Source: Bacteroidota bacterium (GTDB lineage Bacteria; Spirochaetota; Spirochaetia; JABMQR01). Taken from it: DNA of 6,270 nt. The stretch lies in the NCBI GenBank assembly GCA_013202335.1, contig JABMQR010000375.1, forward strand, positions 1 through 6,270, in the 5' to 3' direction. The notes beneath the pieces are model-generated. The model saw nothing but the letters and a program-made list of their open reading frames with translations, was not told the origin of the DNA and ran no database searches. Position numbers and translations under genes: made by a program. Within the stretch, counting starts at the first letter, position 1; the number at the start of each line of letters is the position of its first letter. Shown here piece by piece: positions 1 to 6,012 of this stretch.

Positions 1-416
1 CCAAGTGATATATCGTGCCGCCCCCCCTCATATTCACTGCTCAACCAGCTGCTCAAACAATCTATAGCTTCAAAAGGACCAATACACTTCCCCCCTAAAC
101 AAAGAACGTTCGATTTGTTGTGGGCTGAAGTCATTCGTGCCTGATATGAACTGTATACAAGTGCAGCTCGTATACCTTTGTATTTATTGGCAGCTATACT
201 CATCCCAATTCCTGTTGAGCAAATTAGTATCCCACGATCCGCTTTCCCTTTCTGAATAGCTTGTGCCGTTTCAGCTGCATAGTAGGGATATCGGACAATA
301 TTGGTGGAATGACATCCCAGATCTATCACTTCGTACCCTTCCAGCCCCTCAAGATAAGTGACCAGGACCCTCTTCATTTCATATCCGCCATGATCATTTC
401 CAATAATTATTTTCAT
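1..416 (-). CDS. rpiB: Ribose-5-phosphate isomerase B family (RpiB/LacAB), 3' end cut by window edge
   Basis: The frame translates to 138 residues without a stop and runs off the left edge. Family members are about 149 residues long, so only around ten are missing. Visible motifs are GNDHGGYEMK at residues 6-15, ICSTGIGMSIAANKYKGIRA at 65-84 with the catalytic Cys66, AHNKSNVLCLGG at 98-109 with His99, and YEGGRH at 129-134 with Arg133. Numbering matches E. coli RpiB without gaps. The family interconverts aldose and ketose phosphates, classically ribose-5-phosphate and ribulose-5-phosphate, in the cytoplasm. The ATG at 414-416 is chosen because a GGGAG Shine-Dalgarno at 424-428 lies 7 nt upstream and the protein then begins as the family does. 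Residue 137, normally a phosphate-binding Arg, is Ser here, so the preferred sugar phosphate may differ. It lies 375 nt beyond the binding-protein gene in the same direction and fits a nucleoside or pentose pathway. No GntR operator is seen in front of it. The family call is firm; the exact substrate is not. Confidence 0.92.
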   Translation of the reverse strand, partial: MKIIIGNDHGGYEMKRVLVTYLEGLEGYEVIDLGCHSTNIVRYPYYAAETAQAIQKGKADRGILICSTGIGMSIAANKYKGIRAALVYSSYQARMTSAHNKSNVLCLGGKCIGPFEAIDCLSSWLSSEYEGGRHDISL

Positions 417-791
417 ACATATTCTCCCGAATCAGTTAGATTAGAGATCAAGTAATGACATGGAAAAAATAAGTACAGAAATTCAAATATGGTTGAGATA
501 TTACCATCGAATCATCTTCAGAATCTCAACAGATAATATAAAAAACTTATATTTAATCAATATGCTTCCATTTGTTATTGGCAGAGCATACTCTCCAGTA
601 AAGTTAAATTCTTCTGTATTTGCATTAAATAATCTATATAATCCTGAATAATAAATCACCTTTTCCAAGAAAAAATCAATTTACAACTCTATTTCAAACA
701 CACTACATTATACTTACTTAGTATTCTCTGATGGAATCAACTAATAGCTGCTTCCATCAGAGAATCAGTTCAGTAAATATAAGTTACTTTT
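417..791. other. Gene-poor interval between binding-protein gene and rpiB
   Basis: This 375-nt stretch is very AT-rich. It holds the stem-loop described at 714-776 and the rpiB ribosome-binding site. A minus-strand open frame of 53 codons (GTG at 657-659, stop at 501-503) contains a protein-like stretch around GEYALPITNG but has no good ribosome-binding site and matches no family I recognise. It could be chance or the remnant of a lost gene. I see no clear promoter with both -35 and -10 boxes for rpiB, so whether rpiB is read through from the upstream operon is open. Confidence 0.4.
714..776 (-). terminator. Strong stem-loop after the binding-protein gene (terminator-like or mRNA-stabilising, no U-tract)
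   Basis: ATTCTCTGATGGAA at 723-736 is perfectly complementary to TTCCATCAGAGAAT at 752-765, giving a 14-bp stem with a 15-nt loop. TTACT at 714-718 and AGTAA at 772-776 can extend it after an internal loop. On the minus strand it begins 16 nt after the binding-protein stop codon. There is no T-run on either side, so it does not look like a classical Rho-independent terminator. A role in 3'-end protection or processing of the upstream mRNA, as known for other binding-protein genes, is equally possible. Confidence 0.5.
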
Positions 792-2057
792 CTAATAAGT
801 TACCAATTCTGCATCAATCTCTTTGACTAATTTATCAAGAGTATTATCAATATCAGCACCAAACATGATGTCATTAAATGCTTTATTCCACTTGTCATGA
901 TAAAATGCATATGCTGGTGTTGCAGGTCGGGATATTGCAGCTTTTGACCACTGTTCAAGATAGAGGCTGTAAGGAAACTTCTGCAGTTCCGGCACCTCAT
1001 TAACAGTAGATTTTCTAGCAGGTAAGTATCCACTTGTTTCAACCCACTGCTTGCTACCTTCTTTACTGGTCATCGACATCAGTAATTCAACAGCCTTTTC
1101 CTCATTTTCAGTCTGAGAGGATACTCCCAGATGGAAACCACCACCGTTTGTTGCTCGATTAACACCGATAGGCATTGGCATAATTCCATAATCAAGGTCA
1201 GGGAAATTAGTATTAAAGTGTTTCATCATCAGTGGATTGGCTTCAAACATTGCAGTTAGTTCACGACCGAAAATATCAGGAACACCTTCATTAGGAAGAA
1301 CTTTTTCATCAACCATTTGTTTGAAGGTCTTATACATATCCTTAATATTTTGACTATTCAGATAACCATCTACTGTTTTACCATCGGGACTAATCCACTC
1401 ATCCTGTCCGGCTAATGTGAACCAGATCTGCTGTCCATGAAGGTTGCTTCTGTGAAATGAAAATCCAAATATATTTTCTGATGGTTTTGATAATTCTTTT
1501 GCTGCCTGAAGGAACTCATCCAGAGTCCAGGCACTATCATACGAGTCAGCTGCTGTCAAACCAGCTTCTTCAAACATTCTTTTATTATACATTATACAAT
1601 CACTAGCTACCTGCATGGGATAAGAATAGATTATTCCATCTACTGTTGCCTCTTTGAGAGGCATAGGAAATAAATCATCTACATCTTCAGCAGACAGATA
1701 ATCGGATAGTGGTGTTAATGCATTGAAATATACATAGTTCTCAATATTGGGACTATCAGCCAGGAATACATCAGGCATTCCTCCACCGGCCAGAGCTGTT
1801 GTGAGCTTTTGAAAATATTCCCCATATGGGAAAAAGTTTGCTTCAAGTTCAACACCAGGGTTTGCTTCCTCAAACGGCTCCATTAAATTCCGCATTGCCT
1901 CTTGAACATGACGCTCATAGGAAACACTCCAAAACACCAGTTTGGACTCTTCCTGGTTCTCTGCAGAAGAGGTTTCATCCTGTCCTGAACTGTAAACGGG
2001 CAATAAGGCTATAGCCATAATTACCAATACAAATACTACTCTACTCATTTTTTTCAT
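792..2057 (-). CDS. Extracellular solute-binding protein, family 1 (CUT1 ABC importer)
   Basis: A 421-residue protein with the size and layout of sugar-binding proteins of CUT1 ABC importers. Residues 1-25 form a signal peptide: basic MKKMSR, a hydrophobic core at 7-20, then VYSSGQDE. No lipobox cysteine is present, so it is probably released to the periplasm by signal peptidase I. Mature-domain features include the first beta strand KLVFWS at 39-44, FEEANPGVELE at 62-72, the GGGMPDVFLADS segment at 91-102, YPMQVASDCIMYNKRMFEEAGL at about 146-167, and an aromatic-rich C-terminal half with GGGFHLGVSS at 305-314. ATG at 2055-2057 is supported by a full AGGAGG at 2067-2072, the best ribosome-binding site of the operon, which fits the high amounts of binding protein such systems need. 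It is the last gene of the tight operon, 24 nt after the nucleoside hydrolase gene. The ligand cannot be read from the sequence; the neighbouring hydrolase suggests a nucleoside or N-glycoside, although the family more often binds oligosaccharides. Confidence 0.93.
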   Translation of the reverse strand: MKKMSRVVFVLVIMAIALLPVYSSGQDETSSAENQEESKLVFWSVSYERHVQEAMRNLMEPFEEANPGVELEANFFPYGEYFQKLTTALAGGGMPDVFLADSPNIENYVYFNALTPLSDYLSAEDVDDLFPMPLKEATVDGIIYSYPMQVASDCIMYNKRMFEEAGLTAADSYDSAWTLDEFLQAAKELSKPSENIFGFSFHRSNLHGQQIWFTLAGQDEWISPDGKTVDGYLNSQNIKDMYKTFKQMVDEKVLPNEGVPDIFGRELTAMFEANPLMMKHFNTNFPDLDYGIMPMPIGVNRATNGGGFHLGVSSQTENEEKAVELLMSMTSKEGSKQWVETSGYLPARKSTVNEVPELQKFPYSLYLEQWSKAAISRPATPAYAFYHDKWNKAFNDIMFGADIDNTLDKLVKEIDAELVTY

Positions 2058-2081
2058 TTTTCTAATCCTCCTATGAATTAA

Positions 2082-3026
2082 TTAACATTCGCAATAAATA
2101 ACTCTTTTAAAAAATAGATCACGCAAAGCAGGTCCATCAAGTGAAGTAACAATCGTGACATTTTTACTCTTTTCACTAGTATCGTTGTAATCGATCACTG
2201 TCTGTCCTGTGGAAAATTCACCAATAATTTCTATATCTACATGATGAGTTGCTGTTTTGTATAATTGTGGGGCAATCAAATAACCAATTGAAGGTGTATC
2301 ATTACTCTGAAAACCTCTAAACCCTAAGAACTTAGAGTACCGTTCAATATAGATTGTAGAAGAAATTTTATCGATATATTTTCCATACTTATTACCTAGT
2401 GAAAACTGTGATACATGCTCCTCCTTGAAATAGAATTTTCTACACCCATCGAGTCCTACAGACGTCAGGGGCACACCGGAATCATACACAATACGAGCTG
2501 CATGCGGATCATGGAATAAATTAGCTGTAGCAACCGATGTTGCATTTCCTCTCTCAAGGTAAGTCCCTCCCATAAATATGACATGCTTCACTTTCCTTGC
2601 AAAAGATCTATCTTTCCCTATTGCCAGAGCCAAATTTGTCAAAGGTCCCAATGCAACTATTGTGATCTCTCCTGGGTGTTTATTTACCATTTCCTCTAAA
2701 AATTCTACACCATGCATTGCAATAGGTGTTAGAGATGAATAGGGAAGATCCACATCACCAAACCCATCATCACCATGAACAAATTTCCCATAAGTAGGTT
2801 TTCGAATTAGTGGGGCATCCGCTCCAACAGCTACAGGAATATCCTGTCTCCCGGTTAAATCCAATAAACGCAGAACGTTTTTTGTACAGTCTGATAATTC
2901 GGCATTTCCATGAACAGTGGTAAACCCAATAACTTCCAATTCTGGAGAATTTAATGCTAACAGTATAGCCATAGCATCATCAACACCTGCATCAGTATCA
3001 ATAATAATCCTCTCTTTTTGCGACAT
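2082..3026 (-). CDS. Nucleoside hydrolase, inosine-uridine preferring family, with altered active-site residues
   Basis: A 314-residue protein of the usual family length. The N-terminal calcium-binding signature is IDTDAGVDDAMA at residues 9-20 (Asp10, Asp12, Asp16, Asp17). Further family motifs are TTVHGN at 36-41, HGDDGFG at 84-90, ALGPLTNLALA at 125-135, FMGGTY at 151-156, GNATSVATAN at 160-169 and the late calcium aspartate Asp243. Such enzymes hydrolyse the N-glycosidic bond of nucleosides to free base and ribose. By alignment with the Crithidia enzyme, Asn161 and Asn169 keep the ribose contacts, but Glu166 is replaced by Thr167 and the catalytic His241 by Asn242 (SNDTP). The sugar or leaving group may therefore be non-standard. 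There is no signal peptide, so it acts in the cytoplasm on imported substrate. ATG at 3024-3026 follows AAGGAG at 3033-3038 by 6 nt. The gene sits between the permease and binding-protein genes, which ties it to the transporter. The family call is firm; substrate is open. Confidence 0.93.
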   Translation of the reverse strand: MSQKERIIIDTDAGVDDAMAILLALNSPELEVIGFTTVHGNAELSDCTKNVLRLLDLTGRQDIPVAVGADAPLIRKPTYGKFVHGDDGFGDVDLPYSSLTPIAMHGVEFLEEMVNKHPGEITIVALGPLTNLALAIGKDRSFARKVKHVIFMGGTYLERGNATSVATANLFHDPHAARIVYDSGVPLTSVGLDGCRKFYFKEEHVSQFSLGNKYGKYIDKISSTIYIERYSKFLGFRGFQSNDTPSIGYLIAPQLYKTATHHVDIEIIGEFSTGQTVIDYNDTSEKSKNVTIVTSLDGPALRDLFFKRVIYCEC

Positions 3027-3047
3027 AACAATCTCCTTAAGGGTATT

Positions 3048-3063
3048 TATAGAATTTTCTATA
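3048..3063. repeat. Small AT-rich inverted repeat between permease and hydrolase genes
   Basis: TATAGAA at 3048-3054 and TTCTATA at 3057-3063 are perfect inverted arms separated by two bases. It lies in the 65-nt gap between the second permease and the hydrolase, the widest gap inside the compact operon, just ahead of the hydrolase ribosome-binding site. It could form a weak hairpin or be chance in AT-rich DNA. Confidence 0.3.
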
Positions 3064-3091
3064 TTACAAAATCAAATAACACTCCATCTCT

Positions 3092-3928
3092 TTATTCTTT
3101 TATTCCTGATGACAAGACACCCTTCACATAATATTTCTGCATAATAAAAAACAATAATAATGTTGGCAGGATAGCCACAGAACAGATGACAAAAATATGA
3201 TTCCAGTAAGTAACATTTTCTTTAGTACTGGATGCTACAGCAATCTGAATAACATTCATTTTTTCTTTGTTGGTAATTATTAGAGGCCAGAGAAATGAAT
3301 CCCAGAGGTGTTGGAACTGTAGAAGCCCAACAGTTATCATCGGAGGTGCCACATTTGGAAGAATTATTTTAAAAAACACACCAAAATATCCACAACCGTC
3401 AATTTTAGCAGCATTTTCCATATCCTTTGGTATATTTATGAAATATTGCCTTAAGAGAAAGATAAAGTAACCACTGGCAATCCATGGTATTATCAATCCT
3501 TGATATGTATCCATCCAACCCAGATTTCTTATCAGCAGATAGAGAGGTAGTGCCATAACCTCAATCGGCAGCATTATTGTTAAAATAATGAAAGAGAAAA
3601 CAAATTTCTTTCCTCGAAACTTCATTCTTGCTAAGGCATATGCCGCCATTGAGTTAATAAGCAGACCGAAAAAGGTTGTTGTTGCCGCAACAACTAAGGT
3701 ATTGAAAATAAATCGAAACATTGGTTCTTGTGTAAAAACCTCAACATAATTTTCAAAAGTGAAAGGAATTGGAACAAAGGTTCGCCAGCTAAACTTATTC
3801 ATATGTTTAAAAATATCTCCGAGAGGGCGAAATGCAGAGATAATTATCCAAACAAATGGTAATATAAAAACAAGTGCAATAAGAGAAAGTAATATATATC
3901 TAGCATACTGACGTAATTTATTTTTCAT
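3092..3928 (-). CDS. ABC transporter permease, CUT1 family, MalG type
   Basis: A 278-residue inner-membrane protein, typical length for the MalG-like half of a CUT1 sugar importer. Six hydrophobic segments lie at about residues 11-31, 73-95, 109-131, 142-163, 197-218 and 243-264. The cytoplasmic EAA loop that contacts the ATPase is ENAAKIDGCGYFGVFFKIILP at 171-191, with the conserved Gly178 and the closing Leu-Pro. NTLVVAATTT near 76-85, ARMKFRGKK at 100-108 and the C-terminal QKYYVKGVLSSGIKE, matching the family ending Q-[KR]-Y-[FY]-V-x-G, confirm the family. ATG at 3926-3928 has a GGGGAG ribosome-binding site at 3939-3944. It starts 20 nt after the stop of the MalF-type permease gene, with which it must form the transmembrane heterodimer. 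No ATPase gene lies in the window, so a shared MsmK/UgpC-like ATPase elsewhere is likely. Confidence 0.94.
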   Translation of the reverse strand: MKNKLRQYARYILLSLIALVFILPFVWIIISAFRPLGDIFKHMNKFSWRTFVPIPFTFENYVEVFTQEPMFRFIFNTLVVAATTTFFGLLINSMAAYALARMKFRGKKFVFSFIILTIMLPIEVMALPLYLLIRNLGWMDTYQGLIIPWIASGYFIFLLRQYFINIPKDMENAAKIDGCGYFGVFFKIILPNVAPPMITVGLLQFQHLWDSFLWPLIITNKEKMNVIQIAVASSTKENVTYWNHIFVICSVAILPTLLLFFIMQKYYVKGVLSSGIKE

Positions 3929-3948
3929 TCTTACCGAACTCCCCTTTT

Positions 3949-4869
3949 CTAATATAAAGAATCCCGTTTAAGCATTTTAAATTGAACTAAAGTAAATATA
4001 ATTACAAAGATAAGCAAAACTACTGCCAAAGAGGATGCATAGCTGAAATTATAGTAACGAAATGCTCTTTGAAATATGTAAAAAGCCATGACAAGAGTTG
4101 AATCTTCAGGACCTCCATCTGTCATCACATAAACTGAAGTGAAAATTTTGAATGCGTTTATAGTATTACTAATCACAACAAATAGAGTTACCTGGCTTAC
4201 AGCTGGAATAGTAATACTTATAAGTCTTCGCCACGAACCAGCTCCATCAATTTGCGCCGATTCGTAAAGTTGCTCAGGAATTGTATTTAAACCGCTCAGA
4301 AAAATGAGCATGGAAAAGCCGACCCATTTCCATACATTCATCAGGACAAGTATTGGCATGGCCTGTCTTGTGCTTGTCAGGAAAGGTTGTCGTGGGAGAT
4401 TCATGGCTTCCAGTATGCTATTTACTAAACCGGTCTGAGAGCTGAATAATAGTTTAAAAACAGTAGCTACCACAACCATAGAAGTTATAACCGGGATATA
4501 GTAGCTAGCGCGGAATATACTTACCCCGCGTGTATTTTTTTGTATAAGCAGTGCAAGCATAAACGAAATCAGTACCTGTAAGGGAACTACACCGATAAAA
4601 AAGATTCCCTCCTTAAATGAGAATCTTCCTGCTGTAAAAATAACTGTATTTTTAAGTGCCATATAAAAATTAGAATCTTGAAATAAATTTTTATAGTTTT
4701 CTAAACCAATAAACTGGCTGTTATTAAGATTCTTAAGGCTAAAATTGGTAAAGCTTGTAATAATATTATAAATTACAGGATAAATCATAAATAAGGTTAA
4801 AAGCACCAACGCTGGTGCTATGAAGATAAAAGCCGCTTTTTCTTCTGTTAATTTGATTTTTGTTTTCAT
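3949..4869 (-). CDS. ABC transporter permease, CUT1 family, MalF/UgpA type (first gene of operon)
   Basis: A 306-residue integral membrane protein and first gene of the operon. It opens with a short basic stretch and a hydrophobic segment at about 13-40 (IFIAPALVLLTLFMIYPVIY), followed by the family region FIGLENYKNLF at 53-63. Further membrane segments are near 90-110, 123-143, 172-192, 226-246 and 277-297. The EAA loop YESAQIDGAGSWRRLISITIP at 202-222 and the MTDGGP motif at 249-254 are hallmarks of the MalF branch. Residues 80-92 (AGRFSFKEGIFFI) look like a short insertion in the second hydrophobic region relative to usual family members. ATG at 4867-4869 is preceded by a G-rich ribosome-binding region containing eight consecutive G. 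The stop is 20 nt before the MalG-type permease. Expression should be governed by the promoter and GntR operator at 4896-4931. Confidence 0.94.
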   Translation of the reverse strand: MKTKIKLTEEKAAFIFIAPALVLLTLFMIYPVIYNIITSFTNFSLKNLNNSQFIGLENYKNLFQDSNFYMALKNTVIFTAGRFSFKEGIFFIGVVPLQVLISFMLALLIQKNTRGVSIFRASYYIPVITSMVVVATVFKLLFSSQTGLVNSILEAMNLPRQPFLTSTRQAMPILVLMNVWKWVGFSMLIFLSGLNTIPEQLYESAQIDGAGSWRRLISITIPAVSQVTLFVVISNTINAFKIFTSVYVMTDGGPEDSTLVMAFYIFQRAFRYYNFSYASSLAVVLLIFVIIFTLVQFKMLKRDSLY

Positions 4870-4879
4870 CGTATTTCAG

Positions 4880-4889
4880 CCCCCCCCTC
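4880..4889 (-). promoter_or_regulatory. G8-containing ribosome-binding region of the first permease gene
   Basis: On the minus strand the leader reads GAGGGGGGGG followed by ten bases and the ATG. The only purine-rich match to the 16S tail is this stretch. The proper GAGG core sits 16 nt from the start, further than usual, while the 3' end of the G-run is 10 nt away. A homopolymer of eight G inside a ribosome-binding site could slip in replication and so change spacing and translation of the whole transporter. That role is inference. Confidence 0.55.
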
Positions 4890-4895
4890 ATGTTT

Positions 4896-4907
4896 ATTGT
4901 ACACAAT
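4896..4907. promoter_or_regulatory. GntR-type operator, transporter operon
   Basis: ATTGTACACAAT has perfectly symmetric half sites ATTGT and ACAAT around a two-base centre. The same pattern recurs at 5101-5112 and 6138-6149, each time overlapping a promoter. The form is typical of operators of GntR/FCD regulators, and the gene for such a regulator lies next door. It overlaps the -10 and start region of the operon promoter, so bound protein should repress. Confidence 0.78.
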
Positions 4908-4931
4908 ATACCTTCACATGGTATTTGTCAA
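4903..4931 (-). promoter_or_regulatory. Promoter of the transporter-hydrolase operon
   Basis: On the minus strand a perfect -35 TTGACA at 4926-4931 is followed after 17 nt by TATTGT at 4903-4908, or after 15 nt by TATATT as an alternative -10. Transcription would start near 4896, giving a leader of about 27 nt before the first permease gene. The sequence from -35 through operator is nearly the same as the plus-strand promoter at 6114-6149, which supports both. Confidence 0.72.
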
Positions 4932-5084
4932 GAATTAATTTGAGCTTTCTGCTTAGAAGGATGACATCTCTTAACAACCAAAATAGCTCCATCATGCACC
5001 ATAGAATTCGTGTTGAGATGGAATAAGCACAACATGCTTTTAGGATATCGATATAATTTTTACTATGACTTCTTAAGTATAGAC

Positions 5085-5112
5085 TTGACAATTTTTGTTT
5101 ATTGCATACAAT
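5085..5112 (+). promoter_or_regulatory. Promoter of the gntR regulator gene
   Basis: A perfect -35 TTGACA at 5085-5090 and a near-perfect -10 TACAAT at 5107-5112 are separated by 16 nt. The -10 lies inside the operator at 5101-5112. Transcription should start about 5118-5120, only a few bases before the ATG at 5123, so the mRNA would be leaderless or nearly so. Confidence 0.72.
5101..5112. promoter_or_regulatory. GntR-type operator, autoregulatory site
   Basis: ATTGCATACAAT differs by one base from the perfect palindrome at 6138-6149. It covers the -10 box of the gntR promoter, which predicts that the regulator represses its own gene. The one-base defect in the left half predicts weaker binding than at the right-hand site. 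Confidence 0.7.
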
Positions 5113-5122
5113 TTATAGTAGT

Positions 5123-5755
5123 ATGAAAAAGTTAATAACCAGAAAAAGTTTGCCAGAACAACTCCATGACCACATTAAGACAATGATTCTTTCTGGAGAA
5201 CTCAAGGGTGGGGAACGTATACCAGAGGCACAGCTGAGTCAACTTTTTGGTGTAAGCAGGACACCCTTAAGGGATGCCCTTAAAAAGTTAAATACCTATG
5301 GGTTGATTTGTTTAGAACCAAGAAGTTATGCAGAGGTTGCAGTCATAAGTGAAGATGAGGCAAAAAAAATAGCCGTTGTCCGCTTAGATTTAGAAATTTT
5401 ATCAGCAAAATTATTTAGTGAGCATGCTTCTGCAGAAAAATATGATGAGATTAAGCAAATTTCTGATAAATGCTTTGAGGCCGCCAATGCAGGGGAAAAA
5501 GCTGAGGCTTTAGAACAAGACAGTAAATTTCATTTAAAGATTGCTGAATACTGTGGGAACAGTATTTTATATGAAATATATGAAAGACTTGATGCCAGAG
5601 TACAGCTGCTTCGCTTAAATCAGCGACTTGATCTGGAGACATTAAAGGATTACATTAAACAGCATAACTTGTTAATAACTGCTATAAAGAATAGAGAAGA
5701 AAGATTTATTTCTTCCATTCTTACCACCCATATTATGCATGATTTCCATAAATAA
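5123..5755 (+). CDS. GntR-family transcriptional regulator, FCD (FadR) subfamily
   Basis: A 210-residue DNA-binding protein of typical FCD-family size. Residues 8-70 form the winged helix-turn-helix: KSLPEQLHDHIKTMILSGEL, then ERIPEAQLSQLFGVSRTPLR, then DALKKLNTYGLI, with the recognition helix around GVSRTPLRDAL at 43-53. The C-terminal all-helical FCD domain carries the expected metal-ligand set Asp133, His137 (D-x3-H), His181 and His203, so it probably senses a small sugar acid, sugar phosphate or similar ligand through a bound metal. It is divergent from the transporter operon, and matching operators lie on both promoters. I place the start at ATG 5123-5125: an in-frame TTG at 5102 lies inside the -10 box and would be upstream of the transcript. 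No Shine-Dalgarno precedes the ATG, which fits leaderless translation. No convincing terminator follows the gene. Confidence 0.92.
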   Translation: MKKLITRKSLPEQLHDHIKTMILSGELKGGERIPEAQLSQLFGVSRTPLRDALKKLNTYGLICLEPRSYAEVAVISEDEAKKIAVVRLDLEILSAKLFSEHASAEKYDEIKQISDKCFEAANAGEKAEALEQDSKFHLKIAEYCGNSILYEIYERLDARVQLLRLNQRLDLETLKDYIKQHNLLITAIKNREERFISSILTTHIMHDFHK

Positions 5756-5826
5756 CCATTTTCTGCCAGGCATAAGAAATATCAGCTTAAAGAATTTAAC
5801 TTTCTCTCATAGATAATTCAATAGGT

Positions 5827-6003
5827 TTAAAAGATGGCCTCTAGTGATTCTTTTGATCTGCACCATATATTTGGATCAAGCACTCTTTCAAATTCAAAAC
5901 ATCTTTTCCACAACCTCTTTATCCAATATGCAATTAAAGTATTAATAGTGTCATTTATCATATTACTCCATCTGGGAAAAGCAATCGTAAAATGTCCCCT
6001 CCT
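5827..6003 (-). other. Unrecognised minus-strand open frame, probable gene debris
   Basis: An open stretch of 58 codons ends at a stop at 5827-5829 and is closed upstream by a stop at 6004-6006. The first possible ATG gives only about 43 residues, and there is no clear ribosome-binding site. The translation has a protein-like look, including IKRLWKRCFEFERVLDPN, whose LDPN recalls the C-terminal 'LDPNNI' of FAD-linked oxidases, but the match is too short to name. Together with the neighbouring regulator fragment it suggests decayed coding sequence rather than a working gene. Confidence 0.35.
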
Positions 6004-6012
6004 CTACCATCA

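Noticed and set aside
20..30. Shared C7-TCA string at 21-30 and 4881-4890 as a repeat element
   Set aside because: The identity is limited to the homopolymer and three bases, one copy is explained by rpiB codons, and the flanks differ.
261..455. Plus-strand open frame of 64 codons
   Set aside because: It lies antisense over the well-supported rpiB coding sequence and has no ribosome-binding site or family features.
460..651. Plus-strand open frame of 63 codons between rpiB and the binding-protein gene
   Set aside because: No ribosome-binding site, AT-rich low-complexity composition and no recognisable motif; the ATG is not preceded by a promoter I can support.
4961..5026. Small plus-strand frame starting MTSLNNQ
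   Set aside because: The AGAAGG stretch directly abuts the ATG with no usable spacing, and the product resembles nothing known.
5045..5054. Palindrome ATATCGATAT upstream of the gntR promoter as another operator
   Set aside because: It does not resemble the three operators, is short and occurs only once, so chance is likely.
4894..5091. Minus-strand open frame of 65 codons upstream of the first permease gene
   Set aside because: It runs straight through the operon promoter and operator, has no ribosome-binding site and looks like a chance frame in regulatory DNA.
5102..5122. TTG at 5102 as start of the regulator, adding seven residues
   Set aside because: It lies inside the operator and overlaps the expected -10 region, upstream of the likely transcript start; the ATG at 5123 begins the protein where the family normally begins.
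5760..5782. Short inverted repeat after the regulator stop as a terminator
   Set aside because: The possible stems (TGCC/GGCA or TTTCT/AGAAA) are short and exclude each other, and no T-run follows.
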